Below are positions 26,087 to 34,852 of a stretch of 64,000 bases of DNA, in pieces. The stretch comes from Oscillibacter valericigenes. GTDB taxonomy: Bacteria > Bacillota > Clostridia > Oscillospirales > Oscillospiraceae. Numbering within the stretch: position 1 is the first letter of the stretch; every line of letters starts with the position of its first letter. The stretch lies in NCBI RefSeq assembly GCF_021531315.1, contig NZ_JAFBIQ010000002.1, positions 62,001-126,000 on the forward strand, read 5' to 3'. The notes beneath the pieces were generated by a model. That model did no database searches. It was not told the origin of the DNA and saw only the letters and a list, made by a program, of their open reading frames with translations. A program made the position numbers and the translations under genes.

Positions 26087-28186
26087 GTGAAGAGACTTTT
26101 AGGCAAGGCCCTCGACAATGCAATATCGCTGGGCGTTGTGATCATCGTCCTCTTTCTCATTATCCCCATCAGGACGGAACTGCTGGACTTCCTGCTCATC
26201 ATCAACATCGGTCTTTCCATCATGATCCTGATGATCACGATGAACATTTCCGAAACGCTGGAATTTTCCATTTTCCCATCGCTATTGCTGGTCACCACGT
26301 TGTTCCGATTGGGACTGAACGTATCCAGTACCCGGGCGATCCTCTCCAAGGGCTACGCCGGTGAGGTCATTCAGAACTTCGGAAACCTCATCACTGGCGG
26401 CAACATCGTCGTTGGCGTGGTGATCTTCCTCATCATCGTGCTGGTGCAGTTCATCGTCATCACCAAGGGCGCCGAGCGCGTGGCCGAGGTGGCCGCCCGC
26501 TTTACGCTGGACGCCATGCCCGGCAAGCAGATGGCCATTGACGCGGATCTCTCCTCGGGACTGATCGACGAGCAGACGGCCCGCCTCCGCCGTGGCAAGA
26601 TCCAGAAGGAGGCCGACTTCTACGGCGCTATGGACGGCGCCACCAAGATCGTCAAGGGCGACGCGGTGATGTCCTTGCTCATTACGCTTATCAACTTCGT
26701 GGGCGGCGTCATCATCGGTATGGTCATGGGCGGGGGAGACTTCTCCACCGTGCTTCAGAAGTATTCCATCGTCACCATCGGTGACGGCCTCGTTTCCCAG
26801 CTTCCCGCGCTGATGATCTCCACCGCTACGGGTATGATCGTCACCCGCTCCGTTTCCGAGGGGAGCCTCAATAAGGATGTGGTGGCCCAGTTCAAGGCCC
26901 AGCCGAGAGCGATCCTGACCACCGGCATCATCCTCATTTTCCTTGCGCTGATCCCCAACACGCCCCATCTGGCCCTCTTTGCGGGCGGCGGCGCGCTCAT
27001 CGGCGGCGGCTATCTTATTGAGCGCCGCATGAAAAGCGAGGCTGCGGCGGCCGCCGTGGCGGAGGAGCAAAAGCCTGCCGAGGAGACCGCACCGAGCGAA
27101 AGCGATTACTACAAGGACATCAACAATGTGTACTCTCTCCTAACGGTCGAACCGATCGAAATGGAGTTTGGATACAGCCTCATTCCGCTGGTGGACGAGA
27201 ACCGCGGCGGCAAGCTGATCAATCGCATCGTCATTTTCCGCCGCCAGTACGCGCAGGATATGGGCTTCGTCATCCCGTCCATCCGCCTGCACGATGCGTC
27301 CTCTCTGGGGACAAATCAGTATGTGATCCGCATTCGCGGAGAGGAGGTCGCCCGCGGCGAGATCCTTGTGGACTATTACCTTGCGCTGGAGCCCAGCAAT
27401 CCGCTGGGCGAGATCGACGGTATCGAGACGGTGGAGCCGGCTTACGGCATCCCCTCCCGCTGGATTTTGCCGGAAAACAAGGAAATGGCGGAGATCTACG
27501 GCTACAATGTCATCGACCCTCTGTCGGTGATGCTGACGCATCTCTCCGAAACCGTCAAGCGCTACGCTTACGAGCTGCTCAACCGCGCCGAGACCATGCA
27601 GCTGGTGGAGAACCTCAAGCACACCTCCCCCGAGCTGGTGGAGGAGGTGGTGCCCAATGTGGTCAGCTACGCCACGCTGGAAAAGGTGCTGCGAAACCTT
27701 CTGAAGGAGGGAGTCCCCATCCGGGATCTGGGCATCATCCTCGAAACGCTGGCCGACGCGCTGGGACAGAATCGAGACATCGACGCCGCCACCGAGCAGG
27801 TGCGCGGGGCGCTGGCCCGAACCATCACCCGCCGTTTCTGCGAGGACGGACAGCTTCGTGTCGTCACGCTGGACGCGGAGGTGGAGCGGAAGATCATCTC
27901 GTCCCTCACCCGCAGCGAGCAGGGTGTGTATCTGGCCCTTGGCTCAGACCTGATGCAGCAGATCATCACGCAGGTCGCGGACTACGTCCGTAAGTTCAAC
28001 GAGCTTTCCCAGCCCCCCATTCTTCTGGTCAGTCAGGTCATCCGCGGCTATTTCAGCCGCATGATCACGCAGTTCTATCCCAATGTGTATGTGCTCTCCT
28101 TCAATGAGGTCACAAGCTCCGTGCAGATTCAGGCCATCGGCAACATTACGCAGGAGGCACCCGTGCGAAAGGCGGTGGGGACATGA
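26087..28186 (+). CDS. flhA: Flagellar export protein FlhA
   Basis: 699 residues from GTG 26087 with GGAGAAG upstream. About eight membrane segments occupy the first 320 residues, including the conserved cytoplasmic FHIPEP-type loop (RFTLDAMPGKQMAIDADLSSG, in part). The C-terminal cytoplasmic domain (about 345-699) binds chaperone-substrate complexes. FlhF and FlhG, which often follow flhA, are absent here. The stop overlaps fliA as ATGA. Confidence 0.97.
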   Translation: MKRLLGKALDNAISLGVVIIVLFLIIPIRTELLDFLLIINIGLSIMILMITMNISETLEFSIFPSLLLVTTLFRLGLNVSSTRAILSKGYAGEVIQNFGNLITGGNIVVGVVIFLIIVLVQFIVITKGAERVAEVAARFTLDAMPGKQMAIDADLSSGLIDEQTARLRRGKIQKEADFYGAMDGATKIVKGDAVMSLLITLINFVGGVIIGMVMGGGDFSTVLQKYSIVTIGDGLVSQLPALMISTATGMIVTRSVSEGSLNKDVVAQFKAQPRAILTTGIILIFLALIPNTPHLALFAGGGALIGGGYLIERRMKSEAAAAAVAEEQKPAEETAPSESDYYKDINNVYSLLTVEPIEMEFGYSLIPLVDENRGGKLINRIVIFRRQYAQDMGFVIPSIRLHDASSLGTNQYVIRIRGEEVARGEILVDYYLALEPSNPLGEIDGIETVEPAYGIPSRWILPENKEMAEIYGYNVIDPLSVMLTHLSETVKRYAYELLNRAETMQLVENLKHTSPELVEEVVPNVVSYATLEKVLRNLLKEGVPIRDLGIILETLADALGQNRDIDAATEQVRGALARTITRRFCEDGQLRVVTLDAEVERKIISSLTRSEQGVYLALGSDLMQQIITQVADYVRKFNELSQPPILLVSQVIRGYFSRMITQFYPNVYVLSFNEVTSSVQIQAIGNITQEAPVRKAVGT

Positions 28187-29019
28187 GCACAGCGGCAGAG
28201 CTAAGCGACCTCGGCTTGGGAGAGGACATTCAGAGCCTCAGCACACAGGAGCTTTTGGAGCGTTATAAAAAAGACGGGGACGAGGCGCTCAAGTGGGCAA
28301 TCGTCCTGCGTTACGAGGGACTGATCAAAAGTGTGGCACTGCAGGTCCGCAGTGTTTACAGCGGCTTTGCTCAAGTGGATGACATCGTCAACGAGGGCAT
28401 TTTGACGCTGCTCAAGGCCATCGACCGCTTTGATCCTGATAAGGGCGTAAAGTTCGAGACATATATTTCCAAGCGTATCCGCGGCATGGTGGTTGATCTG
28501 GCGCGCAAGCAGGACTGGATCCCCCGCAATCTCCGCCAGCGCGCGAAGGAAATCGACAATACGGTGGTCGAGCTGTCCACCGATCTCGGGCGCTACCCAA
28601 CGGATGACGAGGTCATTGAGCGCATGGGCGTGAGCAGGGAGCGGTATCAAAAGGATATGGCGAGCATCGCGCTGAGCGACCTGCTCTCGCTGGATATGCT
28701 CATGGATGTGCGGGAATCGGACGATTACCGCATCGAGGTGCCGTCGAGCGACGTGAGCACACAGCCGGAGGCCACGCTGGAGCGGCAGGAGCTGCAAAAA
28801 ACGCTGGCGGACGGCATCGCCTCGCTGCAAAAAAACGAGCAGATCGTTCTCTCGCTCTACTATGAGAAGAATTTGCACATGAAGGAGATCGCACAGGTCA
28901 TGAACCTCAGCGGCCCGCGCATCTCGCAGATCCACGCGCGCGCGATCCAAAAGCTGAAAAACCATATGGAGCAGTATTATCGGGGGGATATCCCCCCTGC
29001 CAATAGAAAGAAGGGGTGA
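28183..29019 (+). CDS. fliA: Flagellar sigma factor FliA (sigma-28/SigD)
   Basis: 278 residues. Region 2 is visible in QVDDIVNEGILTLLKAIDRF and VKFETYISKRIRGMVVDLAR, region 3 in LGRYPTDDEVIERMGVS, and region 4 in LHMKEIAQVMNLSGPRISQIHARAI. It directs transcription of late genes; sites fitting this sigma class are seen before flagellin (49878-49903) and the chemoreceptor (40803-40829). Its start overlaps flhA. No FlgM anti-sigma factor gene is seen in the window. Confidence 0.95.
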   Translation: MSTAAELSDLGLGEDIQSLSTQELLERYKKDGDEALKWAIVLRYEGLIKSVALQVRSVYSGFAQVDDIVNEGILTLLKAIDRFDPDKGVKFETYISKRIRGMVVDLARKQDWIPRNLRQRAKEIDNTVVELSTDLGRYPTDDEVIERMGVSRERYQKDMASIALSDLLSLDMLMDVRESDDYRIEVPSSDVSTQPEATLERQELQKTLADGIASLQKNEQIVLSLYYEKNLHMKEIAQVMNLSGPRISQIHARAIQKLKNHMEQYYRGDIPPANRKKG

Positions 29020-29025
29020 GGAGTC

Positions 29026-29772
29026 ATGTTCAAGGGCTTTTACAATTTGACGTCTGCTATGCTGACGCACCAGCAGAATCTGAATGTTATAGCGAACAAT
29101 ATGACAAATGTTTCCACAGCGGGCTACAAGCAGGACCGGTATACGGCCAGCACCTTTGACGAGGTGATGTACAGCCGCGTGGGCAACAAATACAACACCG
29201 GCGAGGAGATCGGCCGCCAGAGCTACATCCGGGCTGCCAGCGACATCTACACGGACTATACCCAGGGGACCATGGAGCCTACCGGACTGCCGTTGGACTT
29301 CGCCATCAACGGCGACGGCTTCTTTGCCGTGCGGCTTGCAGACGGAACCACCGGCTATACCCGGGAGGGAAATTTCTCCCTCGACGACGAGGGTTATCTC
29401 TGCCTGCCCGGCTTCGGACAGGTGCTCGACAGCCAAAACCGGCCCATTCAGCTTGGCACGGACAAGATCACCGGTGACGAGGCGGGCATCCTCTATTACG
29501 ACGGCACGCCCTTGGCCCGACTGGGCATCTTCTCCTTTGCGGATCTGGAGGCGTTGGAGCGGAACGACCGCGGCCTGTTCACAGGCGGTCAGCCTGCGCT
29601 GATGGATACGCCCAAGGTGCTCAACGGCTATGTGGAGCGCTCCAACACGGATATTATCAAGCAAATGACGGAAATGATCACCTATCAGCGAGCGCTGCAA
29701 AGCGCCGCCCAGACCTCAAAGATGTACGATCAGCTGATGACCAAGGCCACCACGGACATCGGCAGGATGTAA
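29026..29772 (+). CDS. Flagellar hook-basal body rod protein (FlgF/FlgG family)
   Basis: 248 residues. It has the N-terminal rod motif LNVIANNMTNVSTAGYKQDR, the central FlgF/G domain (DFAINGDGFFAVRLADGTTGYTREGNFSLD, in part) and the C-terminal YVERSNTDIIKQMTEMITYQRA. This is a distal rod protein; whether FlgF or FlgG cannot be decided from sequence alone. It follows fliA by 6 bp and precedes a second paralogue. Confidence 0.9.
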   Translation: MFKGFYNLTSAMLTHQQNLNVIANNMTNVSTAGYKQDRYTASTFDEVMYSRVGNKYNTGEEIGRQSYIRAASDIYTDYTQGTMEPTGLPLDFAINGDGFFAVRLADGTTGYTREGNFSLDDEGYLCLPGFGQVLDSQNRPIQLGTDKITGDEAGILYYDGTPLARLGIFSFADLEALERNDRGLFTGGQPALMDTPKVLNGYVERSNTDIIKQMTEMITYQRALQSAAQTSKMYDQLMTKATTDIGRM

Positions 29773-29790
29773 GGGGGAGGGAGAAACAGG

Positions 29791-30537
29791 ATGAACCAAT
29801 CCTTTTTTATCGGCGCGGTTGGCGCGCACCAGCAGATGAAGAACCTGAATGTGCAGGGCAACAACATCGCCAATGTCAACACCTACGGCTTCAAGGCCGA
29901 GCGGGGGCGCTTCGCATCCCTGATGCATACGGACATCCGTGCCATCGGTGACCGGCAGCTCCCCGTGGGCACGGGGGCGGCCATGTGGATGACGGATACG
30001 GATTTCGCCTCCGGCGCCACGGCGCAGACGGGGCGGGTGCAGGACTACGCCATCTCGGGCGAGGGCTTTTTCGCGCTGGCCGATCTGAAGACAGGAGAGA
30101 TATCCCTCACCCGCAACGGCGCGTTTCAGGTTTCCGAATTGCAGCGGCCCACGGAGGAAGTGGACGAGGACGGCCAGCCCATCATGGAGACGGTGCCGTA
30201 CCTGTCGGACGGTCAGGGCCGTTTCGTGCTGAGCACCACCGGCGGCATGATCGAGGTCACAGACCGCAATGTACAGCAGCCTGTGGGCGTGTTCGACCAC
30301 ATCAGCTATAACGGCATGGAGCATGTGGAGGGCACACGCTTCCTCGCCGCGGAGAAAAACGGCGACCTTCGTCTGGGCACAGGCACCGCGATGAGCGGTA
30401 TGCTGGAAATGTCCAATGTGGACTTGGCGGAGGAAATGACCAAGGTGATCGAGTCTCAACGGGCCTACGGCATGGCGCTTAAAATGGTGCAGACTTCAGA
30501 TGAGATCGAGACCACCATCAATAATCTGAGAGGATGA
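29791..30537 (+). CDS. Flagellar hook-basal body rod protein (FlgG/FlgF family), second copy
   Basis: 248 residues with the rod motif LNVQGNNIANVNTYGFKAER, central ISGEGFFALADLKTGEISLTRNGAF (in part) and the C-terminal SNVDLAEEMTKVIESQRAYGM. Together with the preceding paralogue it would form the distal rod, as the flhO/flhP pair does in Bacillus. A GGGGGAGGG ribosome site precedes the ATG. Confidence 0.9.
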   Translation: MNQSFFIGAVGAHQQMKNLNVQGNNIANVNTYGFKAERGRFASLMHTDIRAIGDRQLPVGTGAAMWMTDTDFASGATAQTGRVQDYAISGEGFFALADLKTGEISLTRNGAFQVSELQRPTEEVDEDGQPIMETVPYLSDGQGRFVLSTTGGMIEVTDRNVQQPVGVFDHISYNGMEHVEGTRFLAAEKNGDLRLGTGTAMSGMLEMSNVDLAEEMTKVIESQRAYGMALKMVQTSDEIETTINNLRG

Positions 30538-30555
30538 ACGGGAGGATAGCGAGCA

Positions 30556-31185
30556 ATGAGGATCAAGAATTATAACGAACTGAACTCTCTGGAGCTGGAC
30601 ACGCTTCGGGAGGTTGGCAGCATCGGCACCGGCAACGCAGCCACAGCGCTCTCCGCTTTGATCGGGGAGGAGGTGCGCATCGAGCTGCCGGAGGTTCGCA
30701 TCATGGAATATAACGAGGCCATCGAGTGGATCGGCGGCCCGGAGGAGATCACGGCCGGCGTGCTGGTGAAGATGAGCGGTCAGATCGACGGCATCATGCT
30801 CTCCGTGCAGCAGCTCGATTTTGTGAATCTTATTCTCAAGAGTATGCTTGGCAAAACGGTCGAGGACTATATGGGCCTGCACGAAATGGAGTGCTCCGCC
30901 CTCATCGAGGTTGGCAACATTATGATCTCCACCTTCATCAACGCCCTCAGCGGTCTGGCCGACATCAAGATCGACCTGACGGTCCCTGCCTTCACTGTGG
31001 ATATGCAGGGCGCCATTATGGCGGTGCCGATGGCGGCCTACGGCGGTCAGTCGGACTACATCATGACCATCGGCGGCAACTTTGTCCACGATGGGAAGGC
31101 GGTACCCTGCCGGCTGCTGCTCTCCCCGGACATCCGCTCTTTGAATACGCTGCTGAGAAAGCTGGGTGTCAGCAGTGGAGACTAA
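30556..31185 (+). CDS. cheC: CheY-P phosphatase CheC
   Basis: 209 residues with two pseudo-symmetric CheC repeats. The second active site is intact (IEVGNIMISTF...P, E-x2-N). In the first (LREVGSIGTGNAATAL) the usual Asn is Ser, so only one site may work. CheC dephosphorylates CheY-P and is stimulated by CheD, the next gene, with which it overlaps by 20 nt. This is the Firmicutes CheC-CheD-CheY adaptation arrangement. Confidence 0.94.
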   Translation: MRIKNYNELNSLELDTLREVGSIGTGNAATALSALIGEEVRIELPEVRIMEYNEAIEWIGGPEEITAGVLVKMSGQIDGIMLSVQQLDFVNLILKSMLGKTVEDYMGLHEMECSALIEVGNIMISTFINALSGLADIKIDLTVPAFTVDMQGAIMAVPMAAYGGQSDYIMTIGGNFVHDGKAVPCRLLLSPDIRSLNTLLRKLGVSSGD

Positions 31186-31654
31186 ACAGACCATCGGCAT
31201 CGCGGATATGAAAATGGCCAAGGGCAGCGGAATGCTCGTCACCTACGCGCTTGGCTCCTGTATCGGTATCTGCCTGTACGATCCCTTGATCAAGCTGGCA
31301 GCAATGATCCACATTATGCTCCCGCTGAATATGGAGGCCGGCCGGCAGAACACCATGAAGTACGCTGACACCGGCATCCGTGAGACCCTCAAGCAGATGG
31401 AGGCCAAGGGCGCCTCCCGTGCCCGCATCGTGGCGAAGATCGCCGGCGGCGCAAAGATGTTCGAGGTCAATGGCGGCTCGCTCGGCAACATCGGCCAGCG
31501 GAACATCGAAAGCGTTCACTTGAACTTGAAAAAAGAGGGCATCCGTCTTTTGAAGGAGGATGTGGGCGGCTCGGTGGCCCGCACGCTGCTGTTTGACCCT
31601 TCAAACGGGATGGCCTGCGTCCGCTGCTACGGTAGACCCGAGCTGATTATTTGA
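31166..31654 (+). CDS. cheD: Chemoreceptor glutamine deamidase CheD
   Basis: 162 residues from GTG 31166 (GTG 31175 possible). The catalytic Cys lies in LGSCIGICLYD, the His in IHIMLP, and the Thr/Gly region in KYADTGI and KIAGGAKMF. CheD deamidates receptor glutamines and binds CheC. The overlap with cheC suggests coupled synthesis of the two partners. Confidence 0.95.
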   Translation: MSAVETKQTIGIADMKMAKGSGMLVTYALGSCIGICLYDPLIKLAAMIHIMLPLNMEAGRQNTMKYADTGIRETLKQMEAKGASRARIVAKIAGGAKMFEVNGGSLGNIGQRNIESVHLNLKKEGIRLLKEDVGGSVARTLLFDPSNGMACVRCYGRPELII

Positions 31655-31692
31655 TAATTTGATTTTGAATGAAGGAAAGGAGACCCTGAATT

Positions 31693-32616
31693 ATGTTGGA
31701 GGAAGATAAGCGCGGGATCTTGCTGGAATCCGGCACAAATGAGATCGAGGTCATGGAATTTACGATCTTCGACAGCCTTTACGGCATCAATGTGGCAAAG
31801 GTCAAGGAAATTCTGGTTTCTGAGCCGGTCAAGCCCATGCCCCATGCCCACCCGGCCGTGGAGGGTATTTTCAAGCCCCGTGATACGGTCATCACTGTGG
31901 TGGATCTGCCCAAATACCTCTTTGGGCAGTCCGGGGAGAAGGGGCCGAAGGACCTTTTCATCATCACCAGCTTCAATAAAATGAACATTGCCTTCCGTGT
32001 TCACACGGTGGTCGGCATCAGCCGCATCTCCTGGGGTGCCATTCAGAAGCCTGACAAGACCGTTTCCAGCGGCGACGAGGGCATCGCCACGGGCATTGCT
32101 CAGTGCGGCGACGATTTGGTCACGATTCTCGACTTTGAGAAGATCGTGGCGGAGATCGCCCCCGAGACATCCATTCAGATGTCCGAGATCGACCGTCTGG
32201 GTAAGCGGGAGCGCAACGAGTCGGTCATCGCCGTGGCGGAGGACTCTGTGCTCCTGAGCAAGATGATCGAGGAGGCCCTCCATAAGTCCGGCTATGTGAA
32301 CACGAAGATGTTCCCCAACGGACAGGAGCTTTGGAACTATCTTTCTGGCCTGCGGGGGAGCGACGACCTGCGCAGCAAGGTGGCGCTGGTCATCACGGAT
32401 ATTGAGATGCCCCAGATGGACGGCCACCGCCTGACCAAGCTCATCAAGGACGATAAGGAGCTAAAGCAGCTGCCTGTCATCATCTTCTCGTCCCTCATCA
32501 CCGAGGAAATGCGCCGCAAGGGCAAGGAGCTGGGCGCGGACGAGCAGATGAGCAAGCCGGAGATCGGCCATCTCGTGCAGGTGATCGACCATCTGCTCGG
32601 GCAGGGAAACGGATAA
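31693..32616 (+). CDS. cheV: Chemotaxis coupling protein CheV
   Basis: 307 residues: an N-terminal CheW-like domain (FTIFDSLYGINVAKVKEIL, VVDLPKYLF) and a C-terminal receiver with phosphoacceptor Asp236 in VITDIEMPQMDGH. CheV couples receptors to CheA and takes part in adaptation. A GGAAAGGAG site precedes the ATG. No cheW is present in the window, so CheV may be the local coupling protein. Confidence 0.95.
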   Translation: MLEEDKRGILLESGTNEIEVMEFTIFDSLYGINVAKVKEILVSEPVKPMPHAHPAVEGIFKPRDTVITVVDLPKYLFGQSGEKGPKDLFIITSFNKMNIAFRVHTVVGISRISWGAIQKPDKTVSSGDEGIATGIAQCGDDLVTILDFEKIVAEIAPETSIQMSEIDRLGKRERNESVIAVAEDSVLLSKMIEEALHKSGYVNTKMFPNGQELWNYLSGLRGSDDLRSKVALVITDIEMPQMDGHRLTKLIKDDKELKQLPVIIFSSLITEEMRRKGKELGADEQMSKPEIGHLVQVIDHLLGQGNG

Positions 32617-32635
32617 ATACGGAACGGAGGGGAGT

Positions 32636-33943
32636 ATGAGCAATAAATATATCGTGCGCCAGCCTATTAAGGATGCGCAGGGAAAAATTTGGGGCCATGA
32701 GATCCTCTACCACGGTGAGAATCAGGCCTTCACCGGCGACGTGGCCTCTCAGAACGAATACGCCGCCGCGGACACGATTTACAGCTTCCTGACACAGAAC
32801 AGCACCAAGGCTCTGCGCGGGTCTCTGAATTTCATGACCTTCACCACGATTTTGCTGATGAAAAAGACACCCCGCCTGTTTGACCGCTCGGAGCTGGTCA
32901 TCCAGATCGACGACAGCGTCATCATCCACCCACTTTCCATGCACTTCGTTAAGCAGTATGTGAAGGAGGGCTATCGGATCGCCGTCAATGAGTTCCAGTT
33001 CGCCCCCCGCTATCTGGCCCTGCTGGATACCATTGATTACATCAAGCTGAACATCAAGACTACGGCGGATACCGCCATGAAGAATACCATCGAAATTGGT
33101 CACAGCATGAATAAAAAGTGCATCATCACCAACATCGACAGCGAGGCGGACTATCAGAAAGCAATAGCGCTGGGCGCCGACGCGATGGAGGGAACCTTTG
33201 TGGCGGAGCGTCTGATGACGAAGGCCCATTCCGGCGCCTATCTCCAGAGCAACTTCTTCCGCTTGATGGTGGCTGTGACGCAGGACGAGCCGGACATCGA
33301 CGAGATCGAGCGGCTGATCTCCATGGACGCCAGCTTGAGCTACGGTGTGCTGAAAATGGCCAACTCCGTCTATTTTGCCCTGCGCCACCGCGCCACGACG
33401 ATCCATCAGGCCATCGTGACCCTTGGCCTCGGCCAGCTCAAGCAGTGGATCTACCTGCTCAGCGCCAGCAATGCGGGACAGGAGATCGACGCCAGCACAG
33501 AGGAATTTCTCAAGCTTTCCTTCATGCGGGCCAATTTCTGCAGCGAGCTGATGAACTATGCCAAGGATATGCCCATCTCCAAGTCCGAGGCGTATTTGAT
33601 GGGTATGTTCTCCACGCTGAATCATCTGATCGATGCGCCGCTGGAGGAAATTTTAGAGGAAGTCCCCGTTTCCGACGAGATCAAGGCGGCGCTGCTGCGC
33701 AAGGAAGGCCGCTGCGGTCAGCTCTACGAGCTGGTGCTCAGCTACGAGGCGGGCAACTGGAACGAGATCACCCGTCTGGCGGAGGAGCTGGGGATCCCCA
33801 ACCAGATCCTCACCAGCGTGTACTTCATCTGTATGGAGAATGTCAATGTGCTCTGGGAGCAGCTGACCAACGCTTACGGCGAACAGGACGCGTCTGCCCC
33901 CGCTCCCGCGGAGAATGGCGAAGCCAGCGAAGAGAGCAAATAA
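32636..33943 (+). CDS. Degenerate EAL domain plus HDOD domain signalling protein (YuxH-like)
   Basis: 435 residues. The N-terminal ~200 residues have the fold pattern of an EAL domain, but the active-site motif reads GHEILYHG instead of ExLxR, and other metal ligands are not evident, so c-di-GMP hydrolysis is unlikely. The C-terminal half is an HDOD domain (LISMDASLSYGVLKMANSVYF, AIVTLGLGQLKQWIYLLSAS). Proteins of this type are signalling scaffolds. It is the last gene of the long operon, 20 bp after cheV, implying a role in motility control. It ends with a low-complexity acidic tail. Confidence 0.85.
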   Translation: MSNKYIVRQPIKDAQGKIWGHEILYHGENQAFTGDVASQNEYAAADTIYSFLTQNSTKALRGSLNFMTFTTILLMKKTPRLFDRSELVIQIDDSVIIHPLSMHFVKQYVKEGYRIAVNEFQFAPRYLALLDTIDYIKLNIKTTADTAMKNTIEIGHSMNKKCIITNIDSEADYQKAIALGADAMEGTFVAERLMTKAHSGAYLQSNFFRLMVAVTQDEPDIDEIERLISMDASLSYGVLKMANSVYFALRHRATTIHQAIVTLGLGQLKQWIYLLSASNAGQEIDASTEEFLKLSFMRANFCSELMNYAKDMPISKSEAYLMGMFSTLNHLIDAPLEEILEEVPVSDEIKAALLRKEGRCGQLYELVLSYEAGNWNEITRLAEELGIPNQILTSVYFICMENVNVLWEQLTNAYGEQDASAPAPAENGEASEESK

Positions 33944-33955
33944 CTGCATAAAAAG

Positions 33956-33988
33956 CAGAAAGCATGGCGTTTAATGCCATGCTTTCTG
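33956..33988. terminator. Hairpin terminator between convergent genes
   Basis: A 13-bp perfect stem (CAGAAAGCATGGC and its complement) with a 7-nt loop lies between the end of the fla/che operon and the convergent ComFB-domain gene. The A-rich flank (ATAAAAAG) gives a U-tract for the minus strand; the plus-strand U-run is poor. Confidence 0.65.
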
Positions 33989-34000
33989 TGCAAAACGGGA

Positions 34001-34813
34001 TCAAAGCGGGAACAGTTTGTGGCGGGGCTCCGCTAAAACCACCTTACACGCCCGCAGGATCTGCGCGGTGACGGCGGTGTTCATCCGTCCCTCATAAAGA
34101 GAGAGGCGCAGCGGCAGCTCATTTTTTGCCATGACGACATATTTGGCGGGAAGCTCCGTCAGGGCGAGGGCCTGCACATCCATCTTGCAGCGGTCGCAGC
34201 AGCACAGGCCGAAGAGCTCCATGTAGGTCTCGGCCTTGCGCTCCACAAGGATCTCCATGATGTTGGCGCAGATGACCTCCTCCTCGTCGGGCTTCTCAGC
34301 GGCGGGTTCCTCCGCGATAGGAGCGGAAGGCGTCTCTGCCACGGGCTCCGGCTGAGGGACTTCCTCGACCACCGGCACGGGGGGCATCTCCGCCACCGGC
34401 TCCGGCTGGGGGACTTCCTCAACCACCGGGGCGGGAGGCGTTTCCGCCACCGGCTCCGGCTGGGGGACTTCCTCGACCACGGGGGCGGGAGGCGTCTCCG
34501 CCACGGGCTCCGCTTCCGCAAGCTCCTCTAACGAGGACGCCAGAGCGTCCTTGATCTGGGAGGAAATGGCGTGGTCGCTGCTGAGAGAGGCGATGATCGG
34601 CGAGGTGGGCGGCACAGACTGAGGCGCGCTCTCTGCCGGCGCGGGCGCCGGGGCGGGAGCAGCCACTGTCGGTGTCGGCGGAACGGCAGCCTCCGCTGGT
34701 TGGGCAGCAGCCTCTTGCGCTGCCGGTTCCGCCGCCGGGTTGGCGCGGGTCCGGCTGAGCAGGTTCATTACATGGGCAGTTTTACTGGAATTGGACTCTT
34801 TGGATGCGGACAT
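34001..34813 (-). CDS. ComFB-domain protein with repeat linker
   Basis: 270 residues. A short basic N-terminus (SKESNSSKTAHVMNLLSRTR) is followed by an Ala/Pro-rich region, then an 18-residue repeat (PVVEEVPQPEPVAETPPA-like, just over three copies), and a C-terminal ComFB-like domain (about 180-270) with the cluster CCCDRCKMDVQALAL and ELPAKYVV. ComFB is named from the Bacillus com operon; its function in this setting is unknown, though some relatives bind cyclic dinucleotides. It lies directly downstream of a ParA gene and may be the ParA partner. That link is inference. Confidence 0.75.
   Translation of the reverse strand: MSASKESNSSKTAHVMNLLSRTRANPAAEPAAQEAAAQPAEAAVPPTPTVAAPAPAPAPAESAPQSVPPTSPIIASLSSDHAISSQIKDALASSLEELAEAEPVAETPPAPVVEEVPQPEPVAETPPAPVVEEVPQPEPVAEMPPVPVVEEVPQPEPVAETPSAPIAEEPAAEKPDEEEVICANIMEILVERKAETYMELFGLCCCDRCKMDVQALALTELPAKYVVMAKNELPLRLSLYEGRMNTAVTAQILRACKVVLAEPRHKLFPL
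34330..34500 (-). repeat. 54-bp in-frame tandem repeat in the ComFB-domain gene
   Basis: Just over three copies of a 54-bp unit, recognisable by GGCTCCGGCTG and GGACTTCCTC recurring at 54-bp spacing (about 34344, 34398, 34452). Units differ by a few bases. Copy-number change would alter linker length without shifting the frame. Confidence 0.85.
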
Positions 34814-34852
34814 AAAAAATCTCCTTAACTGTCTTGAACAAGGCGCTGCGCC

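Noticed and set aside
34330-34500. Repeat array as a CRISPR
   Set aside because: The units are contiguous without spacers, in frame, and encode a Pro/Glu-rich linker.
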